DNA from: Tubulanus polymorphus
Taxonomy: Eukaryota; Nemertea; Palaeonemertea; Tubulaniformes; Tubulanidae
Direction of reading: 5' to 3'
NCBI RefSeq assembly: GCF_964204645.1
Contig: NW_027437463.1
Location: 1 to 64,000, forward strand
DNA: 64,000 nucleotides
Program-made: the position numbers and the translations under genes
In this document: in pieces, positions 22,356 through 31,800 of the stretch
Position numbering within the stretch: the stretch's first letter is position 1
Layout: every line of letters starts with the position of its first letter
The notes under the pieces: model-generated
Databases searched by the model: none
What the model saw: only the letters and a program-made list of their open reading frames with translations
What the model was told of the DNA's origin: nothing

Positions 22356-23786
22356 TTACTTGATATTTTTTGATATCATATTTACAAAACCAAAAATAAT
22401 AGCACTTACAACCGTAATTAAAAATAAAATAATATGTTCAGCAGCAAAGTTAATAATGTTTCCTGCAGATTTCAATATAAAACCAACAATTGAAGCAATA
22501 ACTCCTGGCAATGCTGCAGCAGATTTTTTAGATAGTTCCCATAAATATTTTGCTAATTTCTTTAAACCATCCTTAACTTTATCTTGTATAGAATTATTAC
22601 CTGGAGGTTTATCTGGTTTATTGGGAGTAGGAGTAGATTTCAGTGAATTTGATATAGCTAAACCTATTGTTGTGAATAACATAGTTACAGCTGTTAGAAT
22701 TGAAAGAACTGTTATTCCTTCTAATTTAAATAATAACTTTATTCTATCTTTTAATGATATTTCAGAATTTGGTTTAATCAACAAATCTTTAAAAATAACT
22801 TTTAATCTATTAATATTATAATCATATGATTTTAACAATAATTTAATTTCTTCTTTTTGTAATTCTATGTTATATTCTAAATCATCTTTTTCTTTTTCTA
22901 AACGTAACTCTTTTTGCCTATATTCTATTTCATCAATTACTTGATGATCTAAATCAGACTTTAATTGTTCTATTTCTTTATTTTTATCAGTTAATTCTTT
23001 TTCTAAAGTTCTAATTTTAAAATCTCTTATACTTTTATCATGCGCAATTTTATTAGATGCAAGTCTTATACTAATAATTTCTCTAATTGCTTTATCAGAA
23101 AATATATCTAATTCTTTATCTGTTGCATCAAGTAATCCCTTCGGTAAAAGTTTTTCAGTTTGAACTTCTCTTGAATTAGGTCTACTAGTTTTGGAAGTTT
23201 TATCTTCTTTAGGAATTGTTTCTGGTTCTAAATTTTCATTAATTATCTTCAAAAAATCATTATTTCTTCGATTAAATTCTCTTCTATTTTGATTTATCTC
23301 TTCTTCTGTAACATCAGTTATAATATCATTATTGATTTTTTTAATTCTAGATTGTTCTAATTTAATAAAAGTTGATTTTGTTATTATTTTATCAAGACTT
23401 TTATTAGAAGAAATCTTAAAATAATAGTCATCTTTCAAATGCCAATAATAATCACCATTTAAATATTTCAAATCTTTTACTAAATAATTCACACCTTTAT
23501 TTGTTATATTGAATCCAGATTTTTCTAATATTGGTTTGAATTTATCTGTTAATTCGTCATATTCTAGTTCTTTTTTCATTAAATCTGGATTTTCATTTTC
23601 AATATCCAATCTTGAACGTGCTTTATTAACATATTCATTGGTATCAGGTCTTGCTAAATTAGAATTATATGCTGTTTCATTTTCGTTACTGAAACTTGTT
23701 TCATCAAAATCAGGTGGTTGTTCATCAGTTATACCAGGTTCATCAAAAGGATCCATTCCAATATCTTCTACACCTTCTACATCCAT
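22356..23786 (-). CDS. Polinton structural/membrane protein with coiled coil
   Basis: 476 residues. An acidic, disordered N-terminus (about 1-50) is followed by a conserved block, SGFNITNKGVNYLVKDL then NGDYYWHL (about 85-120). Residues about 245-330 are Lys/Glu-rich and heptad-like, suggesting a coiled coil. The C-terminal third has hydrophobic segments at about 355-382 and 420-470, probably two or three membrane spans. Comparable large proteins occur in other Polintons next to the capsid gene; a virion role is inferred. Complete frame, function not established. Confidence 0.65.
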   Translation of the reverse strand: MDVEGVEDIGMDPFDEPGITDEQPPDFDETSFSNENETAYNSNLARPDTNEYVNKARSRLDIENENPDLMKKELEYDELTDKFKPILEKSGFNITNKGVNYLVKDLKYLNGDYYWHLKDDYYFKISSNKSLDKIITKSTFIKLEQSRIKKINNDIITDVTEEEINQNRREFNRRNNDFLKIINENLEPETIPKEDKTSKTSRPNSREVQTEKLLPKGLLDATDKELDIFSDKAIREIISIRLASNKIAHDKSIRDFKIRTLEKELTDKNKEIEQLKSDLDHQVIDEIEYRQKELRLEKEKDDLEYNIELQKEEIKLLLKSYDYNINRLKVIFKDLLIKPNSEISLKDRIKLLFKLEGITVLSILTAVTMLFTTIGLAISNSLKSTPTPNKPDKPPGNNSIQDKVKDGLKKLAKYLWELSKKSAAALPGVIASIVGFILKSAGNIINFAAEHIILFLITVVSAIIFGFVNMISKNIK

Positions 23787-23806
23787 TTATATAATAAAAA
23801 AATTAA
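23784..23806 (-). promoter_or_regulatory. Full late-type promoter box
   Basis: TTAATTTTTTTATTA then TATAAATG in coding sense. Confidence 0.65.
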
Positions 23807-25191
23807 AATTTAAAATATAATATTCCTCCGATTACAATTCCTATACAAGTTATAGCTAATTTAGTATTTTCATGTGATTTATTATCATTATCAGTTTTAA
23901 TTATATCATGTTGAATTTTATCAGTTTTTATATTTTCTGATGTATTGTAATCTTTTATTTTGGAATCATTATCCAATTTAATATTCTTAGTTTTAGTTTC
24001 AGTTGATTGAATGTGTTTTTTATTTTTTTCACCTTCCATTAATTTTGGAGCAGTGATAATCTTTTTATTTATATCATTTAACCCAAATGAATTATTTATT
24101 GTTGCAGTTTTAATTAGATTATTATAACCAATTATGTTTCCCATCTTTAATACTAAATCATTAGAAATAATTAATAGATTAGGGCCTATACAATAATTTA
24201 GTCTTACATGAGATTTATCTAAATAATTTTGATATCTTATAATGTTTTCTGGAATCGATCTATTTTTATCATTATGAATTGAATCTTCAAATAAAACTTT
24301 AAATTGTTTTTGTGTATCGAATGATGTATTCAAATTTCCAATTATCGGTGATCTTGTTTCAACTTGTGATCCTAGAATACAAATCAAATAAGTTCTAATA
24401 GATTGATTTATTCTTTCTATACCTGATTTAGTAAAACCTTCACTATTCTCTAAAATAAAATAAACCCAACCATTATTGTTTTCTTGTTTTAAATTATCAT
24501 AAAATTTCGGTAATTTATTGAAATTTAATGTTTCTAAATCCTTTGTTTCTATTTTACCATAACCTAATTTTTTATTATAGATATTATAAAAACTATTAGA
24601 TGGTATAGGAAGTGCACAATATTCTGCAATCTTTCTAGGGCAAGGAAGTGATCTTATTGTTCCAGTTTTTGTTCTAAAATCAGAATTATTTATATCTATA
24701 TTAAATTCATTACAAATTTTATAAAACTTTGATAAATTAATATTATTATCTAATTCTTTAAAATATCTAGATCCTGGTAAAGCGCACTCTAATTCATTTA
24801 ATATTATTCTGATTTGAAAGTATGTATGAAATCTAAATAAACTTTGAATTAATTTATATTTAGAATTATTCAAATGATCATTCCAACTAATTCCACATCC
24901 TGTTGTTGCACAATAAACAGCAAAATTTAATTGATTCTGCCAATACTTCATATTAGATTTTAATAACCATTGTTTTTCATCTTTCAATTTTTTAAAATTA
25001 ATTAAATATACATGAAATATATTTTCCATCTTTGCATTAAAATTATTAGTTTCAGTAACATAAATATATAAATCAATTAATGAATCTAAAACTTCATTTC
25101 TATATGTAATATCTTTATTAAAATCTATTGCTGGAATATTATATTTAATTGATTTATTATATCGGAAAGCTTTTGGAAAACTATCTACCAT
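23803..25191 (-). CDS. Conserved Polinton protein with C-terminal membrane anchor
   Basis: 462 residues. The central region has AVYCATTGCGISWNDHLN, ELECALPGSRYF and ICNEFNIDINNSDFR, blocks I recall in unnamed Polinton proteins usually found near the capsid genes. After residue about 385 comes a Lys/Asp/Asn-rich low-complexity linker and then a single C-terminal membrane segment (LAITCIGIVIGGILYF). This looks like a tail-anchored virion protein. Complete frame behind a full promoter box. The T-run of that box overlaps the end of the upstream gene. Confidence 0.65.
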   Translation of the reverse strand: MVDSFPKAFRYNKSIKYNIPAIDFNKDITYRNEVLDSLIDLYIYVTETNNFNAKMENIFHVYLINFKKLKDEKQWLLKSNMKYWQNQLNFAVYCATTGCGISWNDHLNNSKYKLIQSLFRFHTYFQIRIILNELECALPGSRYFKELDNNINLSKFYKICNEFNIDINNSDFRTKTGTIRSLPCPRKIAEYCALPIPSNSFYNIYNKKLGYGKIETKDLETLNFNKLPKFYDNLKQENNNGWVYFILENSEGFTKSGIERINQSIRTYLICILGSQVETRSPIIGNLNTSFDTQKQFKVLFEDSIHNDKNRSIPENIIRYQNYLDKSHVRLNYCIGPNLLIISNDLVLKMGNIIGYNNLIKTATINNSFGLNDINKKIITAPKLMEGEKNKKHIQSTETKTKNIKLDNDSKIKDYNTSENIKTDKIQHDIIKTDNDNKSHENTKLAITCIGIVIGGILYFKF

Positions 25192-25212
25192 TTATATAAC
25201 TAAAAAATTAAT
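25189..25212 (-). promoter_or_regulatory. Full late-type promoter box
   Basis: ATTAATTTTTTAGT then TATATAAATG; starts at the stop codon of the preceding gene. Confidence 0.65.
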
Positions 25213-25642
25213 AATTTATCAATTCTTTTAATAATTTATCTTGTTCTTCAACTGTTATATGACCATTTAAACTTATTATATAATCTAGTGTGTTCTTTAA
25301 TTTATTAATTTCTTTTATATTAGTTTTAATTTTTTCTTTATTACTTTTTATATTTAATTTTGAACTTATACCAGTTAAAACACTTGAACTTAATCCTAAT
25401 ACACCAATTGATATAGCTAAAGGTGTTAATGGACTGAATATTGCTAGAAATGTTATTACAGAACTAATTGTAACCGAACCACTTATAATCAAATAATATA
25501 TAATTTTACTTTTTAAATATTTTTTCTTTTTTATCTTTAAGTCACTTTCAAATTCTAATATTTGTTTTTCTAAATATGTTTTTAATTTAGTTTTATTTAT
25601 ATCATGAGGAATAATATCAATACTATCAACTTTATCTTCCAT
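25208..25642 (-). CDS. Small two-span membrane protein
   Basis: 144 residues. Charged N- and C-terminal helices (Lys/Glu-rich) surround a central hydrophobic hairpin at about 50-98 (YLIISGSVTISSVITFLAIF, then LAISIGVLGLSSSVL). No recognised domain. The topology and the place among virion genes suggest a membrane-active or internal-membrane protein. Complete frame. Confidence 0.6.
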   Translation of the reverse strand: MEDKVDSIDIIPHDINKTKLKTYLEKQILEFESDLKIKKKKYLKSKIIYYLIISGSVTISSVITFLAIFSPLTPLAISIGVLGLSSSVLTGISSKLNIKSNKEKIKTNIKEINKLKNTLDYIISLNGHITVEEQDKLLKELINY

Positions 25643-25662
25643 TTATTTAGAATAAAAATTAC
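25640..25662 (-). promoter_or_regulatory. Full late-type promoter box
   Basis: GTAATTTTTATTC then TAAATAAATG in coding sense. Confidence 0.6.
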
Positions 25663-26084
25663 TAATTAGTAAACTTATAAGCAATAAATATAACAATAAC
25701 AGTTCCACCTAAAATCCATATTATTTCATATTTCTGTTGTTCTTTACTTGGGGTATAATAATCTGATAATTTAGGTTTGTATAGATGTAATTTTTCTTTA
25801 TTTGTTACTGCGTTATATAAACTCATTGCATCATCAACTGATTGAAAATCTCTATGTGAAATCTTCTGATTATATAATTCTTTATTGATGTAATCCATAT
25901 AGTTTTGTCTCTTTTCTCTATATTCTTCTGCAGCTTTATTGTATTTCTCTAACGCTAAGTTATGTCTTCTTTGTTCTCCTAATGAACTATTTTTATCAAT
26001 ATGTTTAAATAAATATCCACCACCAGTAAATGCTAAAGCGTTAACAATTGCCGATCCTATAATAGTTATAATTGCAGAAGCCAT
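25662..26084 (-). CDS. Small Polinton protein with hydrophobic ends
   Basis: 140 residues. A hydrophobic N-terminus (IITIIGSAIVNALAFTGGGY) and a C-terminal membrane span (IIWILGGTVIVIFIAY) flank a charged helical middle (QRRHNLALEKYNKAAEEYRE). The middle motif is familiar from unnamed proteins in other Polintons. Probably virion membrane-associated; no enzymatic motif. Complete frame. Confidence 0.65.
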   Translation of the reverse strand: MASAIITIIGSAIVNALAFTGGGYLFKHIDKNSSLGEQRRHNLALEKYNKAAEEYREKRQNYMDYINKELYNQKISHRDFQSVDDAMSLYNAVTNKEKLHLYKPKLSDYYTPSKEQQKYEIIWILGGTVIVIFIAYKFTN

Positions 26085-26104
26085 TTATTTAGCAAAAAAA
26101 ATTA
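26082..26104 (-). promoter_or_regulatory. Full late-type promoter box
   Basis: ATAATTTTTTTTGC then TAAATAAATG in coding sense. Confidence 0.65.
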
Positions 26105-26109
26105 TGCAT

Positions 26110-26331
26110 TTATATGGGAGGAATATATTTTTGTTTTTCCAAATAATCAATAGTTAAATTAGATAAAGTAACTGCTAATGTTAACTTTAAAATATCATTT
26201 ATATCAAATCTATCAACATTAACACTTCCCATTTTGAATACTTTTTTTAATACCATTGAATAACCAACAGTTCCAACTGATAGTAATGCGCCATTATATA
26301 ATCCAGTTATTATCTACTTATTATCACTCAT
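26110..26331 (-). pseudogene. Small hydrophobic Polinton protein, stop at codon 6
   Basis: A 73-codon frame opens at 26331 behind a full promoter box, but codon 6 (26314-26316) is TAG. After the stop the frame is open with a hydrophobic stretch (ALLSVGTVGYSMVL) and a second one (ILKLTLAVTLSNL), then a natural TAA at 26110-26112. It fits the spacing of the neighbours exactly, so it was very likely a gene. An internal ATG could still give a shorter product. Confidence 0.6.
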
Positions 26332-26353
26332 TTATTTATCAAAAAAATTACTA
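26329..26353 (-). promoter_or_regulatory. Full late-type promoter box before broken gene
   Basis: GTAATTTTTTTGA then TAAATAAATG. The box is intact although the gene has a stop at codon 6. Confidence 0.65.
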
Positions 26354-26673
26354 TCATCAAAATATTTAGTTATCTTAGTGATGATTAATTCAACATTTAT
26401 TTCATTACTACTTTGATGATTATCATATATTTTGGATAATATGTTTTTGATATCATCAATAATTCCATCTTCATTTAATTCATAATATTCTAAAGGTGAT
26501 TTAATTAAATCAATTACTTTTTCTATATTATACTTTTCTTTATCAATCATTGATGCATTGTTAAATGATTTACTTTTTATATCAGTAATTACATCATTTA
26601 GTTTAATTCTCATTTCTTTACCATGTTTAAAATCAAACCCAAAACATATACTCGGTCCAACAGTTATATTCAT
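26332..26673 (-). CDS. Small Polinton protein, function unknown
   Basis: 113 residues, mixed charged and hydrophobic, no membrane segment and no recognised domain. The N-terminus MNITVGPSICFGF is followed by a predicted helical, Asp/Lys-rich body. It lies directly downstream of the penton gene with its own full promoter box, which supports it being real. It ends within the promoter of the next gene. Confidence 0.55.
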   Translation of the reverse strand: MNITVGPSICFGFDFKHGKEMRIKLNDVITDIKSKSFNNASMIDKEKYNIEKVIDLIKSPLEYYELNEDGIIDDIKNILSKIYDNHQSSNEINVELIITKITKYFDDSNFFDK

Positions 26674-26694
26674 TTATATAGTGAAAAAAATTAC
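26671..26694 (-). promoter_or_regulatory. Full late-type promoter box
   Basis: GTAATTTTTTTCAC then TATATAAATG; overlaps the end of the penton gene. Confidence 0.65.
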
Positions 26695-27452
26695 TCTTTA
26701 CATCTTATAACTAATTCATAAATTACAGGGAAATTATTTAAATCAATTAAGTATCCATTATGATTTCTAATTTCTAATCTAAAATTATTAAAACTAGGAA
26801 TGCATGGTTTGAAATCACATTCTGTTAAATTATAATTTATTTGCGTTCCAAATTCTTTAACATTCTTCAATGGTAAAATGTTTAGTAAACCAGAATTACA
26901 AGTTATATCTTTAGTTGCTTCGAATGTTTTTGTAGGATCGATTAAATTGCAATAAATATAAAAATGTGTGTAAGGTATTAAGTTTGGTGTAGTAGCGTCA
27001 ATATTTGTAAAAGATCTATCTGGAAGAATTCCTAACAGTTTAGCTATAGGTTTTTTTACCATAATTTTATGTTTTTCACTATTAGACAACCTTATCTTTA
27101 TTCTATCAGAACTCTCACTTTTTAAAAATCTAATACTAAACCCAGAACTACTACCTAATTTGTGCCAGGCTTTTCTATTAATTTCTTGTGCTAATGTATC
27201 TAAATTATATAACCCTGGTTTTAAATATATATAGACCCATTCATTTTTATTTCTAATATTAATTAAAAAGACTCTATGTTCAATAGACTTATCCGATACA
27301 TTGTAAAAAGAATTACATAAACTTATATTAACTAATTTTAAATCTACACAATTCTTGAATTCTCTATCTAATTGTACTAGTAAATTATGAGATTTATAAT
27401 TTGTAAGTTTTCTAGAATCAACAAATATTCTATATTCTTTTAATTCCACCAT
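26691..27452 (-). CDS. Minor capsid (penton) protein, single jelly-roll
   Basis: 253 residues, no membrane segment, beta-rich. The start YRIFVDSRKLTNYKSHNLLV and the later block YIYLKPGLYNLDTLAQEIN are typical of Polinton minor capsid proteins, which occupy capsid vertices. The segment IAKLLGILPDRSF and the Pro-Tyr-Thr-His block (LIPYTHFYIYCNL) also fit. Complete frame. It is divergent from the VLTF3-like gene, with 68 bp between the two starts that hold both promoters. Confidence 0.8.
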   Translation of the reverse strand: MVELKEYRIFVDSRKLTNYKSHNLLVQLDREFKNCVDLKLVNISLCNSFYNVSDKSIEHRVFLINIRNKNEWVYIYLKPGLYNLDTLAQEINRKAWHKLGSSSGFSIRFLKSESSDRIKIRLSNSEKHKIMVKKPIAKLLGILPDRSFTNIDATTPNLIPYTHFYIYCNLIDPTKTFEATKDITCNSGLLNILPLKNVKEFGTQINYNLTECDFKPCIPSFNNFRLEIRNHNGYLIDLNNFPVIYELVIRCKE

Positions 27453-27475
27453 TATTTATAACATAAAAAAATTAC
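27450..27475 (-). promoter_or_regulatory. Late-type promoter box of penton gene
   Basis: GTAATTTTTTTATGT then TATAAATAATG. The ATG is shifted by three bases relative to other boxes (TAAATAATG). Confidence 0.6.
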
Positions 27476-27502
27476 CGCTCATCACTAAAAATTAATTTTA
27501 AT

Positions 27503-27523
27503 AAAATTTTTCCTTAATAAATG
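27503..27523 (+). promoter_or_regulatory. Late-type promoter box of VLTF3-like gene
   Basis: AAAATTTTTCCT then TAATAAATG. Forms a divergent pair with the penton promoter. Confidence 0.6.
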
Positions 27524-28819
27524 GATGAGAAGATAGCATGCGAAATTTGTGGTGAACTTCTAAGAAAAAGTAATATGGCTCGACATATGAAAAAACATGA
27601 TGAAAATTATAAACCCCCTAAAATAAACTGTCCAAAATGTAATAAATTATTCTCAAGAAATTATGTTAAAAAACATTCAGAGAAGTGTAGAATTAATGGC
27701 GCAACGGCTAATGTTGATAGTAATTCTGCTGAAGTTGAACCTGAAGTTATTTGGAAAAGACCTTTCTTATTCTATGATAAGGATAATATAAAAGATCATT
27801 TCTGTGAGCCTTGTCAAGTAAAATATAGCCCTGAAAATATAGAAGATTGGGAGAATCATCAATTTCGTAAAGCACATATAGATAAAATTTCTAATAAATT
27901 TGAAACTGAATTCAATGAAAGAAAAAATAATTTATTAGAAAAAATAAAATATGAGAAAACGTTACCAGATAATAAAGAAACAGTTGAAAAGTTAGAAAAA
28001 CAATATAATGAATTAACAAGAAAAACATATTATTGTAAATATTGTAAATTGATTATTACAACAAGTAATTCAAATCTACATAATAGAACAATAAAACATA
28101 AAGAAAACGTAAGAAAATACCAAGAGCTTAATGAAGATCTATTACCAATAAATTATAAACGAAAATGCCCACAATGTAGTTATGCGACCTTAAGGCAAGA
28201 AGGTACTGTGTTATTTTGTGTTGAATGTGGATGGCAAAAGAATTTATGGGGTGAAGAAAAAACTAGAGATTTTCTCATAGAACCAAAATTAAATTATCTA
28301 GATGAAATTTTTAAAATATTTTCTATAGAAGATTATACACCAGAATATATGCAATGGCTTGAAAAAATGAAAATAATAGAAAATAAAAATGGTGAAATAA
28401 CTAAAAAAGATATTATAAAAACAATTATTCCACCAACATTTAACACAAAACAAAAGAAAATGTATTTATATTTATTATTTAACGATTATTATGAAAAACC
28501 TAAATTAACAGAAGAAGATATGGAAAATATAAAAAAAATATTTAAACAAATATTAATGTATCATTTGGAAAATAGAATAACAGATTCAATAAATTATGAA
28601 TTCTTTTTAAATAAGATTGTAAATTATTTAAACCTAGATATTATAATTCCATTTGATGAATTAACAAACAAAAAGAAACAAAGAGAGCGAGATGAAATGT
28701 GGAACAAGATAGAACTTTATTTAAATGAGAAAAATGGAATGGAAGAAGAATCTGAACAATTAAATGGAAATGAAGAAGCCAATAGTGATTTCGAGTTTGA
28801 TGATATAGATCCATTTTAA
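27521..28819 (+). CDS. Zinc-finger protein, VLTF3-like late transcription factor candidate
   Basis: 432 residues. Zinc fingers: C7-C10-H22-H26, C37-C40-H52-C56, a C2H2 near 94-117 (HFCEPC) and another near 173-194 (YYCKYC). A zinc ribbon follows at about 215-237 (CPQC then CVEC). The C-terminal helical region (about 250-405) resembles the poxvirus/NCLDV VLTF3 domain: IEDYTPEYMQWLEK, LYLLFNDYYEKP, YEFFLNKIVNYL, and the closing DEMWNKIE. VLTF3 proteins activate late genes, and this element has poxvirus-like late promoter boxes. The assignment rests on motif pattern, not a search. Most other genes run the opposite way; it converges on the polymerase gene, the two ends overlapping by a few bases. 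Confidence 0.55.
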   Translation: MDEKIACEICGELLRKSNMARHMKKHDENYKPPKINCPKCNKLFSRNYVKKHSEKCRINGATANVDSNSAEVEPEVIWKRPFLFYDKDNIKDHFCEPCQVKYSPENIEDWENHQFRKAHIDKISNKFETEFNERKNNLLEKIKYEKTLPDNKETVEKLEKQYNELTRKTYYCKYCKLIITTSNSNLHNRTIKHKENVRKYQELNEDLLPINYKRKCPQCSYATLRQEGTVLFCVECGWQKNLWGEEKTRDFLIEPKLNYLDEIFKIFSIEDYTPEYMQWLEKMKIIENKNGEITKKDIIKTIIPPTFNTKQKKMYLYLLFNDYYEKPKLTEEDMENIKKIFKQILMYHLENRITDSINYEFFLNKIVNYLNLDIIIPFDELTNKKKQRERDEMWNKIELYLNEKNGMEEESEQLNGNEEANSDFEFDDIDPF

Positions 28820-31800
28820 TAACCATAAGGTAATGTTTTTATACCATCATCTGAAATATGCCTTTTATCATCAAATGGATTTAAATTAGTTTTTTCAACT
28901 TCATTAATGTACATCTCATGATTTTCTGATCTTAAACAATTCATCTTGTGTTTCATTACAATTGATTTATATAAACACTTTATATAATCTTAAAATTCTA
29001 TATGTTTATCAACCACATGTTTTGTTATTCCTTTTAACTTTTTAGCTTCATGATCTTTTGTTCTGTAACTATACATTTTACTTCTTATCCCAACAAATTC
29101 AATCATTTCATCACCTCCTAATTCATCTTTAAATTTACCAGGAATCTTTTTATTATCATTGCTAAATAGTTCATGATCTTTAGGATAATTGCTAAAATCA
29201 AAATGATGTTTTAATGTTTTTAAGTCTTTTGTTATGTCATTTGTCTTGATTTTTAGTATGTACGCATCCGTATTTTTTTGGATTAATGGGAACCCAGAAT
29301 TGAATGTTCATCTGTTGATAAATCATAAACATAGTCAGTTGGGTTATATATTTCAAATAAATCTTTAACTTCTTCAGTTAAATCTTTTTCTACATGCCTT
29401 AAATTAAAGCAATTTGGTTTAGATTTAATCAATCCAATATTCATATTGAAGCCTAATGAACTGCATAACACATTTAACCCACTTATTGCACATTTTCCTT
29501 TCTGTGCAAAGGTTATCGTTTTATCCTTTATAAATTTTTTAGTACCATCGGCTGCGTAGAACCCAATGAAGAACCATTTTCTAAGATTATATTCTGAATT
29601 TAATATATAATCTGGTACTATTTTTTCTTTAGTTGAAGTATTACTTTTCACTATTGCATGAATATAGAATTCATCATTATATTCTATAGCAAAATCTTTA
29701 GGATTATTTACAAGTATTCTATAAACTGCTGATGATTTCATAACATCCATGATTCTAAATGTTTTATGTGAATAAACTTCTTCACAGAATTTCTTAATTC
29801 TTTCTAATAATTTTAAGTCTTGATTGCATAAATACCAACAATATTTATTACCCCAAACATATTTATACACACCTGCTGAACCATCACCCATGAAAAATCC
29901 TTTGATAAAATATTCTTTTTCTTCCAATGTTTCAGGTTCTATATTATAAATATTATTAATTATTTCATCAAATGACATATGATTCATTCTTGGGAAAAAT
30001 CTTTTATGTAATAATTCATCTCCAATTTTTATATCAGTTGGTTTTATTTCATCACCATTTTGTTTAATTAAACTGTGGTCTTCAGTAACATCTACAAACC
30101 CTAATTTAGTTCTAACTCTATAGATTTTCTTATTTGTTTTATGTCTAATAATATTCTTTAATTTTTTCCATCCATTTCTTGTCCAAACATCTATTAAACC
30201 ATTTATTTGTATCAATTCTTTTTCTCCATATGAAATATAACATTCATTTTGTTTTGGAATTATTTCTGAAATTCTTCTTACTAATATTTTATTATTACAT
30301 TTTAATAATATTGGGGTGTCGGCCGTTACAGAATCGAAGTACAGAATTTCTATATGTTTTTCCCCAAACAATGGTTGTAATACATTGTAATAAAAATCAT
30401 ACATTAATAATTTTGATATTTCTAAAACTGTTGAACCAATGAAAATGGGTTTATTAAATTTCATTGACGTTCTTTTTAATTTTACTGCTGTTAAATAATC
30501 TTCAAATCTTTTATTTCCTAAATGTCTAGGACTTGATTGTAGGTGTCTCAATCGTTCAGAATTATTTACTAATTCAATATCATTTCTATTTCTAATATTT
30601 TCACATGTTTTACCATAAAAACTATTGTTCATTAATTTGAAGAAATCTTTTTCAAAATCTGTTTTTGATATGGTTCTCTGTTGAGTATTGAAATCTATAT
30701 ATTTTTCTAACCACTTGGATTGATTAAATTCAATATATCTATGTACTTTCTTTAATTTCATTCCTTGTTTTAGATAAAATTTTAACATTCTATAATGAAC
30801 AATATAATTGTATTTATTATTTTGAGTAAGTATTAATTTTTCTGTAAAAACATGATCTTTCGGTTTTATTTTCTTCTGGTATTCACTTAAATAACTATCA
30901 TCTACAGTTAAATGTTCTGGGCAATAAGGTAAGTTTCTTGTTTTAAACTTTATGTTATCAGGATATTCTAAATCAACTACAAAGAAATAACCAATTGGTG
31001 CTTCATCTTCTAAACTCATAATTGCGCTTTCCCAATTAGTTTTATCATCATTTTCAACTTCTGTTAATATAAAATTTTTATATGGTTGAGGTTGCATCAT
31101 TGCCCAACCATATAAATTATTGGCGTCAATATATAATAATTTATATTCATCATTTGCTTTAAAATACCTATCTCCCATAACACCACTAATTCCACCTCTA
31201 ATTGATTTTTCAAATAATAAAACCATATCTGGTTCTTTTAATAAATCTAATTCTACATTTGTATATTTTAAACCACATTGCCAGGTTAAACCAGGACTTG
31301 AATAACAATAACAAGGATCAACATTAAAATGATTCAAATTAACTTCTCTAAATTTTTCAAATATGTCAGCCAATATCATAACATCTGATTTTAAATATAA
31401 ATCAACTAATTCGCCATGATTTTTCATCTTAAAATGGTTCCAAATATTTAATGTTCTATTAAACACTTCGTCTTTCACATACTCCTCTTTTAATTTATCA
31501 TAAAATTGATCTTTTAATAATTCTGTTACATTAAAATCATCATGTGTTTTATAAAATGAATAAGGAATTGCGCCTTTATATCTCAATAATTTAAAATCTT
31601 GTTCATTTGGATAATAATATCGAGTTATAACAAAATCATTATCAACTAAACTTTTTGATAAATTATCTAATGAACTTGCTAGAAATCTATAAGAATCTAA
31701 AAATCTAATGCAACCAAATTGAAATGAAATATAATTTTCAGATGTTTTAGCTAATAGTTTAAAATCATATTTTCTTACATTTGCTTCATTCATAGCATTA

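Noticed and set aside
22351-22821. 156-residue plus-strand open frame
   Set aside because: It lies antisense to the 476-residue Polinton protein, lacks the promoter box and shows no recognisable domain.
28816-29282. Programmed frameshifting as the explanation for the PolB breaks
   Set aside because: No slippery heptamer with an obvious downstream structure was seen, and there is also an in-frame stop, so decay or sequencing error is simpler.
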